64,000 nt of DNA from an uncultured Collinsella sp. (GCA_900541175.1 UQIT01000003.1:62001-126000); one strand, 5' to 3'. Positions 52,033-60,329 are shown, counted from the first letter of the stretch. The notes: a model not told the origin generated them from the sequence alone. Program-made: numbers and translations.

Positions 52033-52739
52033 AAATCCTTGCCATAGCCGATACCGAAGAACGATGCCTTTGGGAGTGCTTTCGCAAGGAACGCTTTGAG
52101 GGCGTCGACCTGATTTTGTCCGCCGGCGATCTGGACCCGGACTATCTTGAGTTTTTGGTTACGGTCATCAACAAACCGCTCATCTACGTGCGTGGCAATC
52201 ACGATGACCGCTACGCACGTCATGCACCGGGCGGATGTATCTGCGTAGAAGACAGCGTGTACACGTACCGAGGGATTCGCATTGCGGGCCTTGGCGGGTC
52301 CATGCGTTATCGCGACGGCGCCAACATGTACACCGAACGCGAGATGTCCAAGCGCATGCGTAAGCTGTCGCGTAAGGTTAGGATGGTCGGCGGGTGCGAC
52401 ATTCTGCTTACCCATGCACCCGCCGCCGGTATGGGTGATCTGGACGATCTGCCGCATCGAGGGTTTGAGTGCTTTAACACGGCGCTTGAATCCTGGGGGG
52501 CCGACTACATGGTGCATGGGCATGTACACCAAAGCTACGGTTACGATTTTCAGCGCGAGCGGCAGCATGTGTGTGGAACGACGATCATCAACGCCTGCGG
52601 CTATACGCAGTTTGAGCTCGACCAGACGCGCTACCCCATCCGTGGCTGGCAGGCAGCCTGCCTCAATTCGCAAACCATGCGCCGCGAGCTCAAACGCCAC
52701 GATGCCATCGAGTCCTCAACAGCCAGAACACCCTGGTAA
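52029..52739 (+). CDS. Calcineurin-like metallophosphoesterase
   Basis: 236 residues, start ATG 52029 overlapping the previous stop codon (ATGA). Metal-binding motifs: DTEERC near the N-terminus (D8), GDLDPD, RGNHDDRY (GNHD), LLTHAPAAG and GHVHQSYGY. Substrate unknown. Its tight coupling to the BMP-domain protein suggests one functional unit, perhaps hydrolysing a nucleotide. A terminator hairpin follows at 52742. Confidence 0.88.
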   Translation: MKILAIADTEERCLWECFRKERFEGVDLILSAGDLDPDYLEFLVTVINKPLIYVRGNHDDRYARHAPGGCICVEDSVYTYRGIRIAGLGGSMRYRDGANMYTEREMSKRMRKLSRKVRMVGGCDILLTHAPAAGMGDLDDLPHRGFECFNTALESWGADYMVHGHVHQSYGYDFQRERQHVCGTTIINACGYTQFELDQTRYPIRGWQAACLNSQTMRRELKRHDAIESSTARTPW

Positions 52740-52741
52740 CC

Positions 52742-52778
52742 ACCATAAAGGGGACACTGTCCCCTTTATGGTGCTTTT
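52742..52778 (+). terminator. Terminator after the phosphoesterase gene
   Basis: ACCATAAAGGGGACA/TGTCCCCTTTATGGT stem, then GCTTTT. The AAGGGGACA motif recurs in the repeats at 14950 and 48922. Confidence 0.7.
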
Positions 52779-52789
52779 GACGCGATACC

Positions 52790-52829
52790 AAGAAACCCGG
52801 TCCTGCACAAGGCAGAACCGGGTTTCTTT
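52790..52829 (-). terminator. Terminator of rplA, possibly bidirectional
   Basis: AAGAAACCCGGT/ACCGGGTTTCTT stem with a 14-base loop. On the minus strand it lies 36 bases past the rplA stop codon. Confidence 0.7.
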
Positions 52830-52864
52830 AGCAATGCTTGCTGTACTCAGGCAGTAACTAGCAG

Positions 52865-53572
52865 TTACTCAGCCAGGAAGTCACGCTGGACAGCGGGATC
52901 GACCTTGACGCCAGGGCCCATGGTGGAAGACACGGAGATGGACTTGACGTACTTGCCCTTAGCAGAAGAGGGCTTGACGCGCAGAATCTCGGTGTACAGG
53001 GCAGCGTAGTTCTCGACGAGCTGCTGCTCAGAGAAGGACTTCTTGCCCAGGGGCACGTGGCAGATGCCGTAGCGGTCGGCGCGGTACTCAACGCGGCCAG
53101 CCTTGAGCTCGGAGACCATCTTGGCGACGTCCATGGTCACGGTGCCGAGCTTGGGGTTCGGCATGAGGCCACGGGGACCAAGGATCTTACCGATGCGGCC
53201 AACCTTGGCCATCATGTTCGGCGTAGCGATAGCGGCGTCGAAGTTGATCTCGCCCTTCTGAATCTGGGCGACGAGCTCGTCGGAACCGATGATGTCGGCG
53301 CCGGCAGCCTCAGCCTCACGGGCCTTCTCGCCCTCGGCGAAGACGGCAACACGAACGGTCTTGCCGGTGCCGTGGGGCAGGGAGATGGAACCACGGATGT
53401 TCTGGTCAGCCTTACGAGTATCGATGCCCAGACGGAAGTGAGCCTCGACGGTCTCGTCGAACTTGGCGGTGTCGAGCTCCTTGATGAGCTTGGCAGCCTG
53501 AAGGGGGGTGTAGAGCGTGGCGCGGTCGATCTTCTCGGCAGCGGCGTTATAGCTCTTACCATGCTTAGCCAT
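52865..53572 (-). CDS. rplA: 50S ribosomal protein L1
   Basis: Stalk protein and autogenous repressor. 235 residues from MAKHGKSYNAAAEKIDRATL; AGGAGG eight bases upstream (an ATG two codons earlier is too close to it). Conserved VAVFAEGEKAREAEAAGADI, GPRGLMPNPKLGTV. Follows rplK. Confidence 0.96.
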   Translation of the reverse strand: MAKHGKSYNAAAEKIDRATLYTPLQAAKLIKELDTAKFDETVEAHFRLGIDTRKADQNIRGSISLPHGTGKTVRVAVFAEGEKAREAEAAGADIIGSDELVAQIQKGEINFDAAIATPNMMAKVGRIGKILGPRGLMPNPKLGTVTMDVAKMVSELKAGRVEYRADRYGICHVPLGKKSFSEQQLVENYAALYTEILRVKPSSAKGKYVKSISVSSTMGPGVKVDPAVQRDFLAE

Positions 53573-53645
53573 GTGCATTACCTCCTGTGGTTAAACGGGC
53601 GTGAGCCCTCCCACATCGTATCGTGTGCCCTATTGCACACATATA

Positions 53646-53671
53646 ACGGGCGCCCCGGTCGGAGCACCCGT
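53646..53671 (-). promoter_or_regulatory. Hairpin between rplK and rplA
   Basis: ACGGG-TGCTCC / GGGGCG-CCCGT stem with GACC loop. It could be an L1-binding control site or a weak terminator; undecided. Confidence 0.35.
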
Positions 53672-53689
53672 CATTACCTAAAGAAATCG

Positions 53690-54118
53690 CTACTCAGCGA
53701 TGGTGACGCCCATGGAACGGGCGGTACCGGCGATGATCTTCTTGGCGGCGTTAATGTCGTTGGCATTGAGGTCCGGCATCTTGATCTCGGCGATCTTGGT
53801 GAGCTGCTCCTGGGAGAGCTGACCAACCTTGTCAGCCTGGGGCTTAGCGGAACCAGACTTGAGGTTCAGCTCCTTCTTGATGAGGTGAGCCGCCGGCGGG
53901 GTCTTGGTGATGAAGGAGAAGGACTTATCCTCGTAGACAGTGATCTCAACGGGGATGATGTCGCCCTTCTTGTCCTGCGTCTCGGCGTTAAAGGCCTGGC
54001 AGAACTGCATGATGTTCACGCCAGCAGCGCCCAGGGCGGGGCCGACGGGAGGAGCGGGGTTTGCTGCACCAGCAGGAATCTGGAGCTTAATGACGTTGGC
54101 AACCTTCTTCTCAGCCAT
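53690..54118 (-). CDS. rplK: 50S ribosomal protein L11
   Basis: Part of the factor-binding site. 142 residues from MAEKKVANVIKLQIPAGAAN; PAPPVGPALGAAGVNIMQFC is the family block. ATG 54118 with AAAGGA. Confidence 0.97.
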   Translation of the reverse strand: MAEKKVANVIKLQIPAGAANPAPPVGPALGAAGVNIMQFCQAFNAETQDKKGDIIPVEITVYEDKSFSFITKTPPAAHLIKKELNLKSGSAKPQADKVGQLSQEQLTKIAEIKMPDLNANDINAAKKIIAGTARSMGVTIAE

Positions 54119-54238
54119 GGTCATTCCTTTCGAATCACGAGTGTGAAGTACTTGCTATATCGTAAGCACGCACGTGTTAGAAGCACTCCTGAGATGAGCA
54201 GTCACAGAAGAAGCACGCTCGCGCGAACGGACGAAAAC

Positions 54239-54775
54239 TTAAGCGATGACAGCGACCTGGTTAAAGTCGAGCTCGACCGGCGTCTCGCGGCCAAAGATCA
54301 TCAGCGTGACCTTGAGCTTGCCAGCCTCGGTGTTAACCTCGGAGACCTTGCCATCAAAGTCGGTAAGCGGGCCATCGGTGACGCGGACGGACGTACCGAC
54401 CTCAATATCAACCGAGGTGCGCTTGGGCGAATCGCCCTTACCGGGACGACGAGTCATCTTGTTGTACTCGTCGCGGGAAAGCGGAGCGGGCTTGCCGTTG
54501 CCGCCTAGGAAACCGGTGACGCCAGGCGTGTTACGAACGCACGTCCAAGCATCGTCATCCATCTCCATGCGGACCAGGACATAACCCGGGAAAATCTTGG
54601 AATCCTTGGTCTCACGCTTGCCACCCTCTTTAATCTCGGTGACGCGCTCCATAGGAATCTCGATATCAAAGATACGGTCCTGCATGCCCATAGTCTCGAT
54701 GCGATGCTCGAGATCGGACTTAACGCGGTTCTCGTATCCAGAGTAAGTGTGAACGACGTACCAACGCTTAGACAT
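54239..54775 (-). CDS. nusG: Transcription termination/antitermination protein NusG
   Basis: 178 residues, MSKRWYVVHTYSGYENRVKS. NGN domain to about residue 110, then a KOW domain (VTDGPLTDFDGKVSEVNTEA). Three bases after secE. Confidence 0.96.
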   Translation of the reverse strand: MSKRWYVVHTYSGYENRVKSDLEHRIETMGMQDRIFDIEIPMERVTEIKEGGKRETKDSKIFPGYVLVRMEMDDDAWTCVRNTPGVTGFLGGNGKPAPLSRDEYNKMTRRPGKGDSPKRTSVDIEVGTSVRVTDGPLTDFDGKVSEVNTEAGKLKVTLMIFGRETPVELDFNQVAVIA

Positions 54776-54778
54776 GGT

Positions 54779-55117
54779 TTAGCCCCTCAATCCAGAGAAC
54801 AGAGCAAGAGCCTCGCCAAAGCCAGCATCGAGCAGAGCGATGACGACGCCGACGACGATCAGAGAAGCGCAAACAACAACCGAGTAGTTCACGAGCTCCT
54901 TCTTATCGGGCCACGTGACACGCTTCATCTCGGACTTGACCGAAGCGAAATACTTCTTGGTGCGGGCGAAGAAACCAGGCTTCTCGTTCTTCTTGGACTT
55001 CGCAGCCTTCTCGTTCTTCTTGGCAACGGCCTTCTTGGCCTCAACCTTGGAGTTGGCGGCAGCTTTGTTGGCAGGTGCCGGCTGCTGAGCCTTCTTCTTG
55101 TTCTTCTTGTTGGCCAT
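54779..55117 (-). CDS. secE: Preprotein translocase subunit SecE
   Basis: Stabilises the SecYEG channel. 112 residues: a Lys/Ala-rich N-terminal half (about 1-50), then the amphipathic SVKSEMKRVTWPDKKEL motif and one membrane helix (VVVCASLIVVGVVIALLDAG). Between tRNA-Trp and nusG. Confidence 0.95.
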   Translation of the reverse strand: MANKKNKKKAQQPAPANKAAANSKVEAKKAVAKKNEKAAKSKKNEKPGFFARTKKYFASVKSEMKRVTWPDKKELVNYSVVVCASLIVVGVVIALLDAGFGEALALFSGLRG

Positions 55118-55193
55118 TTGGGTTACCTCCGCGCAATGCGCTTATACATGAGTAAACCGTAAGCCCCCAAATGGGAGCTTACGGAATAATGAC

Positions 55194-55269
55194 TGGCACG
55201 CCAGGAAGGACTCGAACCCTCAACACTCGGTTTTGGAGACCGATGCTCTACCAATTGAACTACTGGCGT
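55194..55269 (-). tRNA. tRNA-Trp (CCA)
   Basis: 76-base cloverleaf; acceptor ACGCCAG/CTGGCGT, anticodon loop CTCCAAA, encoded CCA end. Between rpmG and secE on the same strand. Confidence 0.97.
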
Positions 55270-55282
55270 ATGTGACTAGAGA

Positions 55283-55432
55283 CTAGCGAGTCTCTTTGTG
55301 CAGCGTGTGGTGACGGCACCAGGGGCAATACTTCTTGATCTCCATACGATCAGGCATGGTCGACTTGTTCTTGGTGGTCGTATAGTTGCGGCGCTTGCAC
55401 TCAGTGCACGCAAGAGTAACTAGAGTACGCAT
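55283..55432 (-). CDS. rpmG: 50S ribosomal protein L33
   Basis: 49 residues: MRTLVTLACTECKRRNYTTT, then KKYCPWCRHHTLHKETR. The two CxxC pairs (CTEC, CPWC) are retained, so it is the zinc-binding form. ATG 55432 after AAAGG. First gene of the unit rpmG-tRNA-Trp-secE-nusG. Confidence 0.95.
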   Translation of the reverse strand: MRTLVTLACTECKRRNYTTTKNKSTMPDRMEIKKYCPWCRHHTLHKETR

Positions 55433-55477
55433 GTATCCTGAACCTTTCATTTCCGCCCCGTACGGGCACGAGTTGTT

Positions 55478-55507
55478 ACTTTATCAGCTCCACGTAAGTG
55501 CTGTCAA
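55478..55507 (-). promoter_or_regulatory. Promoter of the rpmG-secE-nusG unit
   Basis: Consensus TTGACA (55502-55507), 18-base spacer, TAAAGT (55478-55483), about 50 bases before rpmG. Confidence 0.75.
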
Positions 55508-55652
55508 TGAAAACCTCGAGTCAATTGGTTCTCGGTGGATCCATTCATATTTGGAACACATCAATGAAGCCATCGAGAGCTAATCGACGGTGCATCCAGG
55601 ACCATTATCGATCCTCTCGACACCAGCAACGGCTCAATATCCATTGCAGAAA

Positions 55653-55684
55653 AGAACCCGGCACCCATATAAGTGCCGGGTTCT
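55653..55684 (-). terminator. Terminator of tuf
   Basis: AGAACCCGGCAC/GTGCCGGGTTCT stem with an eight-base loop; tail TTTTCTG on the minus strand. Confidence 0.85.
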
Positions 55685-55711
55685 CTAAGTCAGCTATATC
55701 AAAGAGCTAAT

Positions 55712-56902
55712 TTACTCAATGATCGTGGAGACGATGCCCGAACCGACGGTGTGGCCACCCTCGCGGATAGCGAAGCGCAGGCCCTCCTCCATGGCGATCG
55801 GGTGGATGAGGTCGCCCTCGATGGTGATGTGGTCACCAGGCATAGCCATCTCGGTGCCCTCGGGGAGCTTGACCGTACCGGTAACGTCGGTGGTACGGAA
55901 GTAGAACTGAGGACGATAACCATCGAAGAACGGGGTGTGACGGCCGCCCTCCTCCTTGGTCAGAACGTAGATCTCGCCGGTGAACTTGGTGTGCGGGGTA
56001 ACCGAACCGGGCTTGCAGAGAACCTGGCCGCGCTCGATGTCCTCACGCTTGATGCCGCGGAGCAGCAGACCGACGTTGTCGCCAGCCTCGCAGAAGTCCA
56101 TGGACTTACGGAACATCTCGATACCGGTAACGACGGTGTTCTGGGTATCCTTGATGCCGACGATCTCGACGGGCTCGTTGAGCTTGAGCTCACCGCGCTC
56201 GACACGGCCAGTAGCAACGGTACCACGACCGGAGATGGTCATAACGTCCTCAACGGCCATCAGGAACGGGAGGTCGTTGTTACGAGCAGGCGTCGGGATG
56301 TACTCGTCGACGGCCTTCATGAGCTCGCGAATGGCGTCCATCCACTTGGCGTCGCCCTCGAGAGCGCCCAGAGCGGAGCCACGGATGACGGGGATGTCGT
56401 CGCCGGGGAAATCGTACTCGGAGAGGAGCTCACGGGTCTCCATCTCGACGAGGTCGATGAGCTCGTCATCGTCGACCATGTCGCACTTGTTCAGGAAGAC
56501 GACGATGTAGGGAACGCCGACCTGACGGGCGAGCAGGATGTGCTCGCGGGTCTGAGCCATGGGGCCGTCGGTAGCAGCGATGACCAGGATAGCGCCGTCC
56601 ATCTGAGCAGCGCCGGAGATCATGTTCTTGACGTAGTCAGCGTGGCCCGGGCAGTCAACGTGAGCGTAGTGACGGGCAGCGGTCTCGTACTCAACGTGGG
56701 AGACGGAAATCGTGATGCCGCGCTCGCGCTCCTCGGGAGCCTTGTCGATGTTCTCGAACGCAGTGAAGTCAGCCTTGCAGCCCTCGGTCTCGGAGAGAAC
56801 CTTGGTGATGGCAGCGGTCAGCGTGGTCTTGCCGTGGTCGACGTGACCAATGGTGCCGATGTTAACATGCGGCTTAGTGCGCTCAAACTTCTCTTTGGCC
56901 AT
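55712..56902 (-). CDS. tuf: Translation elongation factor Tu
   Basis: Delivers aminoacyl-tRNA to the ribosome. 396 residues from MAKEKFERTKPHVNIGTIGH; GAGGAGGG upstream. G1 GHVDHGKTT, DCPGHADYVKNM, NKCD. Full length, ending VSTIIE. It lies apart from fusA, behind a tRNA-Tyr-Thr-Met cluster. Confidence 0.97.
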   Translation of the reverse strand: MAKEKFERTKPHVNIGTIGHVDHGKTTLTAAITKVLSETEGCKADFTAFENIDKAPEERERGITISVSHVEYETAARHYAHVDCPGHADYVKNMISGAAQMDGAILVIAATDGPMAQTREHILLARQVGVPYIVVFLNKCDMVDDDELIDLVEMETRELLSEYDFPGDDIPVIRGSALGALEGDAKWMDAIRELMKAVDEYIPTPARNNDLPFLMAVEDVMTISGRGTVATGRVERGELKLNEPVEIVGIKDTQNTVVTGIEMFRKSMDFCEAGDNVGLLLRGIKREDIERGQVLCKPGSVTPHTKFTGEIYVLTKEEGGRHTPFFDGYRPQFYFRTTDVTGTVKLPEGTEMAMPGDHITIEGDLIHPIAMEEGLRFAIREGGHTVGSGIVSTIIE

Positions 56903-56998
56903 AAAGCCCTCCTCTAAACAGGTCGTCCCCGGACGGGACTTTGCCTTTATACCATAGTGGCCTCTCAACATACTATTGAGAAGCCACCGTGTTACCTA

Positions 56999-57075
56999 TG
57001 GTAGCGGTGACTGGATTCGAACCAGTGACGCCACGGGTATGAACCGTGTGCTCTAACCAACTGAGCTACACCGCC
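56999..57075 (-). tRNA. tRNA-Met (CAT)
   Basis: 77 bases, acceptor GGCGGTG/CACCGCT (first pair G-U), anticodon CAT, encoded CCA. The paired acceptor end argues for elongator, not initiator. Confidence 0.93.
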
Positions 57076-57078
57076 GGA

Positions 57079-57154
57079 TGGAGCCTGCAACCAGACTTGA
57101 ACTGGTGACCTCTTCGTTACCAACGAAGTGCTCTACCGACTGAGCTATACAGGC
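57079..57154 (-). tRNA. tRNA-Thr (GGT)
   Basis: 76 bases; anticodon loop TTGGTAA; encoded CCA. Confidence 0.95.
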
Positions 57155-57164
57155 ACTTGACGGG

Positions 57165-57246
57165 TGGGAGCTATAGGATTCGAACCTATGTAGGCAGAGC
57201 CAACGGGTTTACAGCCCGTCCCCATTAACCACTCGGGCAAACTCCC
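57165..57246 (-). tRNA. tRNA-Tyr (GTA)
   Basis: 82 bases with the long variable arm of tyrosine tRNAs; anticodon loop CTGTAAA. After discriminator A the genome reads CCC, not CCA, so the 3' end needs the CCA-adding enzyme, unlike its neighbours. Confidence 0.94.
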
Positions 57247-57308
57247 AATCGTTCAAGTATCCGCAGGTCCTTTGGTCTTTTGGACCGCCGCCCCCGCGAA
57301 CGAAAAAG

Positions 57309-57338
57309 ATAATACGATGCAACCTTGGGGGCTGTCAA
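57309..57338 (-). promoter_or_regulatory. Promoter of the tRNA-Tyr-Thr-Met-tuf unit
   Basis: TTGACA (57333-57338), 18-base spacer, TATTAT (57309-57314): near-perfect sigma-70 promoter, 62 bases before tRNA-Tyr. Confidence 0.8.
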
Positions 57339-57558
57339 CGAAAACCTCTAAATACACGGTGCCGGGCGTATCTATATAGCTGTGACCTGCGGTTTTGTTG
57401 AGTTTTGATATGAAGGACGGTGGTTTTGAATACTGAGGTGACGTTTCCCGAGGTAACACTTTGGTGTAGTGGAGTACACCTTCAGGATCGAACTTCGATA
57501 ATGGCTTATTTGCACCTATATATAGGTCGAGATCGGGGCTTCCCAGACAGAATCGAGC

Positions 57559-57614
57559 GTGGATAATCTCCCACTTTTGGCGTGGCTTCGAGTCCAAAGT
57601 GGAAGATTATCCAC
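57559..57614. repeat. 56-base palindrome with DnaA-box-like ends
   Basis: Arms 57559-57580 and 57594-57614 pair except at about two positions. Each arm ends in TTATCCAC (8 of 9 for the DnaA box TTATCCACA). It lies upstream of the three-unit array at 57672. Confidence 0.6.
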
Positions 57615-57671
57615 CCCCGTATGTCCGGAAATCCTCACTCGACCAGGATGACTGGGACCGGTCCGGCCTTT

Positions 57672-57887
57672 GTCTCGATCTGTAACAGTAAGAGGGTTAT
57701 TCCTCCCCCATCTGTTACAGATCGAGATATTACGCAGAGACACCAGCTTACGTCTCATTCTGTAACAGTAAGAACGGTTTCAGCCTCTTCGTGTTACAGA
57801 TCGAGATATTATCGGCCAACCCTTGGCATTGTCTCAATCTGTAACTATAAGGAGGGTTTTCAGCCCACCCGTGTTACAGATCGAGAC
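57672..57887. repeat. Tandem array of three hairpins, period about 80
   Basis: Units at 57672-57727, 57752-57808 and 57831-57887. Each starts GTCTCRWTCTGTAAC and ends GTTACAGATCGAGA, so each folds into a hairpin; loops differ. Spacers of 22-24 bases contain TATTA. Fills most of the 735-base gap between tRNA-Tyr and tRNA-Thr(TGT) with no gene I can support. Confidence 0.8.
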
Positions 57888-57941
57888 AAACCTGAAGCTT
57901 GGTTGGCGCCAAACACGCTGACTTATCGACATAAATAGAAA

Positions 57942-57972
57942 CGGGCCCTGTCCCACAAGGGAACAGAGCCCG
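57942..57972 (-). terminator. Terminator after tRNA-Thr (TGT)
   Basis: Stem CGGGCCCTGT/ACAGAGCCCG (one mismatch); tail TTTCTATTT on the minus strand. Confidence 0.75.
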
Positions 57973-57981
57973 AAACTCTCA

Positions 57982-58056
57982 TGGAGCCAGTGACAGGAAT
58001 CGAACCTGCAACGCACTGATTACAAATCAGTTGCGCTACCGTTGCGCCACACTGGC
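57982..58056 (-). tRNA. tRNA-Thr (TGT)
   Basis: 75 bases, acceptor GCCAGTG/CACTGGC, anticodon loop TTTGTAA, encoded CCA. Own terminator. Confidence 0.95.
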
Positions 58057-58203
58057 ACACTTGGCGCTTTCACGCGAAGCCAGTTAAGAATAAAGGAATT
58101 GCGGACGGGGCGCAACAGGCCGCACGGCGTTATACAAATATGCAAAATCCAGCAACAACGCGTACCAGGCCCGTTCATTTCTGTCAGTGCGCCCTCAATC
58201 TTA

Positions 58204-58276
58204 AAACCCTTCGCCAGAACGAATAGTTATAATTACAATTGCTATATATAAAACTATTCGTTCTGACGAAGGGTTT
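58204..58276. promoter_or_regulatory. Long palindrome enclosing the promoter of the HTH-HipA gene
   Basis: Arms 58204-58228 and 58252-58276 pair at 24 of 25 positions. The 23-base centre is AT-rich with TATAAT-like and TATATA sequences, so the promoter lies between the arms. The right arm includes the ribosome site AAGGG before ATG 58281. Fits self-repression by the HTH domain of the gene it controls. Confidence 0.75.
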
Positions 58277-58280
58277 CGCG

Positions 58281-59621
58281 ATGCTTACTACCAAAGAAGC
58301 CGCCGAGCTGCTCGGCATCACTCCGCGCAGGGTGCAGGAGCTCATAAAAAACGGAGCACTTGAGGCCCGCAAGGCTTCTGGTGTATGGCTCATCGACAAA
58401 GACAGCGTCGACACGCGACTCCGCTCCGTGACCAAAACGGGGGGACGTCCCCGCCGCGGCCACGGTAAGAGCGAGATCGCGTTCACCCTCATGAATCGCA
58501 CGCACGAGGTCGCTCAGCTGGTCTACAGCACATCGCGAAAAGACTTTACCCACATCGGTGCCGACATCGATTACGCCCACGCCCCTATTGGAGTATTTGG
58601 CCCTAATAGCCCCATATCGCTCGACTCCTTCCGCATCTGGTGGCGCGGCCGCGGTATCCCGCTCGCACGCATTGGGCTAGCCTCCCTGCTTGCAGAAGCC
58701 GCAGTCGATGTTCCCGATGAACTCGTACAGCGAAATCTCGGCCTCTCCTTATCCGACCAGTATTGGATTAGGCCCCAAGACTCCGGCCTCGCGTGGGAAG
58801 ATATCAATTTCTTCAATAATGCCTTTGATGACGTCTCGCTAACCATTGCACCCTTCGCCCCAGAGGGAAAAGCGGCTGCCGCAAAGCCCGACAACACCTC
58901 GGACGGCAATCTTCAAAAGTACTGGACATGCGAGGGCGGGCGTCGAATTCTGCATAAGGCAGGAGCGCACCTGAACCAGGAACCTTATAACGAGCTGGTG
59001 GCGACTGCACTTCACCGTCGCATCCTAAACGCTTGCGATTATGTGCCTTACTCGCTCGAGGGCACGGGCACTTCCGCCCTGAGCATATGCGATGTCTTCT
59101 TAACTGATGAAGAAGAGTATGTCCCTGCGTTCTATGTAAACCAGCATGCAAATGCAGACGAGCGACTAACCGATTACGAACGGTATGTAGCAAACTGCGA
59201 GGAGCTTGGAGCGACGGATATAAAAGACGCCCTTGACCGCATGATCGTATGCGATGACATCATTGCCAACTATGATCGCCATTGGCGCAACTTTGGCCTC
59301 GTGCGAAACGTCAACTCACTGGTCTGCAGACCAGCCCCCATCTTCGATTCGGGCTCATCACTCTGGTGCAACATATCACTAGAGGAGCTTAGGGCGGGAG
59401 AGCACAGTTTTACCAGCGCACAATTTCATTCAAGCCCCGCCAAACAAATGTTGCTCGTCGAGGACATGGGCTGGTTTGACGGCGACAAACTCGAGGGTTT
59501 CGTTGACGAGGCAATCGAGATTCTGTCTAAAAACGATGCCCTAGCAGCGAGACTGCCTTATCTAAAAGAGGCGCTAACGTGGCGCCTCGAAAGAATGATC
59601 GACATCGCTGAATGGAGTTAG
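58281..59621 (+). CDS. Excisionase-type HTH fused to a HipA-like kinase
   Basis: 446 residues from MLTTKEAAELLGITPRRVQE; AAGGG upstream. Residues 1-45 are an excisionase/MerR-type HTH. After a linker comes a HipA-type fold (SLSDQYWIRPQDSGLAWEDI; RRILHKAG with possible ATP Lys226), catalytic loop NYDRHWRNFG (Asp332, Asn337) and metal-binding PIFDSGSSLW (Asp356). Thus kinase residues look intact. HipA kinases usually act with a separate HipB antitoxin; here no such gene adjoins, and the DNA-binding function is fused. Role as toxin or regulator is an inference. Confidence 0.8.
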   Translation: MLTTKEAAELLGITPRRVQELIKNGALEARKASGVWLIDKDSVDTRLRSVTKTGGRPRRGHGKSEIAFTLMNRTHEVAQLVYSTSRKDFTHIGADIDYAHAPIGVFGPNSPISLDSFRIWWRGRGIPLARIGLASLLAEAAVDVPDELVQRNLGLSLSDQYWIRPQDSGLAWEDINFFNNAFDDVSLTIAPFAPEGKAAAAKPDNTSDGNLQKYWTCEGGRRILHKAGAHLNQEPYNELVATALHRRILNACDYVPYSLEGTGTSALSICDVFLTDEEEYVPAFYVNQHANADERLTDYERYVANCEELGATDIKDALDRMIVCDDIIANYDRHWRNFGLVRNVNSLVCRPAPIFDSGSSLWCNISLEELRAGEHSFTSAQFHSSPAKQMLLVEDMGWFDGDKLEGFVDEAIEILSKNDALAARLPYLKEALTWRLERMIDIAEWS

Positions 59622-59648
59622 CGAGGCAGCATTGCCCCGCCAACTCCC

Positions 59649-60326
59649 CTACCGCCCGCGCAGGGCCTTAAGCTTTGCCAGGGCCTCGGAGCTCAGGCGG
59701 CTGCCCAGGGTCATCTTGATCTGGGGTGCTTCCTCGACCTCATGCACGTCGTTATCGATCTGTTTGATCTCGTCCACCAGCATACGGCTCGAGATGCGTG
59801 TAACGCCCTTGCCCATGACGACGGCCTGGATCGTGCCGTCGCTCGACACTACAGAACACGCGCGGCCTTCCTCGCGGGCCTCGATGCAGAGCTTTTGCAC
59901 CACGGTATCGGCAGAAACGCCCGTCGGCGAAAACTCGATGCGCACGCCGCGGGCCGGCAGGTTGGGGCGCTCGTTGGAGATATTGCCCGCGCCGTCGAAC
60001 ACGATCACGGCCTCGTAGCGGCCCTGGGCAAAGGCGGCGACGTCGTTGATGAGGGCGGTGCGTGCCATATCGTGAACGTCGCTGGAATACGGATCGTCTG
60101 AATGGTCGTACACGAGCTTTTCGTAGCGCGGCGTGCAGTGGATCACGTTGTAGCCGTCGACCACCAGCAGCTCGGGCTTATTGGAGTGCACCGTCGAGAC
60201 CGGGTCGGCGATGGCCTGCGCAAACGCATTGCCGCCCACGCCGTAGGTCGCGGCCGAAACAATCGGCTTGGCCGAGCCCTCGCCAAAGCGCTTGGCCTTG
60301 GACTTGGCACGGTTCTTTTTGGACAT
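59649..60326 (-). CDS. NYN-domain (YacP-like) RNA-processing protein
   Basis: 225 residues, ATG 60326. Lys/Arg-rich N-terminus (MSKKNRAKSKAKRFGEGSAK) then a PIN-like NYN nuclease domain: LLVVDGYNVIHCTPR, AVIVFDGAGN, VVSSDGTIQAVVMGKG. Related to Rae1/YacP ribosome-dependent endonucleases, often beside rlmB as here (three bases). Substrate not shown. Confidence 0.88.
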   Translation of the reverse strand: MSKKNRAKSKAKRFGEGSAKPIVSAATYGVGGNAFAQAIADPVSTVHSNKPELLVVDGYNVIHCTPRYEKLVYDHSDDPYSSDVHDMARTALINDVAAFAQGRYEAVIVFDGAGNISNERPNLPARGVRIEFSPTGVSADTVVQKLCIEAREEGRACSVVSSDGTIQAVVMGKGVTRISSRMLVDEIKQIDNDVHEVEEAPQIKMTLGSRLSSEALAKLKALRGR

Positions 60327-60329
60327 GCG

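Noticed and set aside
57253..57597. 114-residue minus-strand frame upstream of tRNA-Tyr
   Set aside because: It covers the strong tRNA promoter and a palindrome arm, and has no ribosome site; probably part of a repeat.
57672..57887. CRISPR array
   Set aside because: Units are hairpins of about 56 bases with 22-24-base similar spacers, not short repeats with unique spacers; no cas genes.
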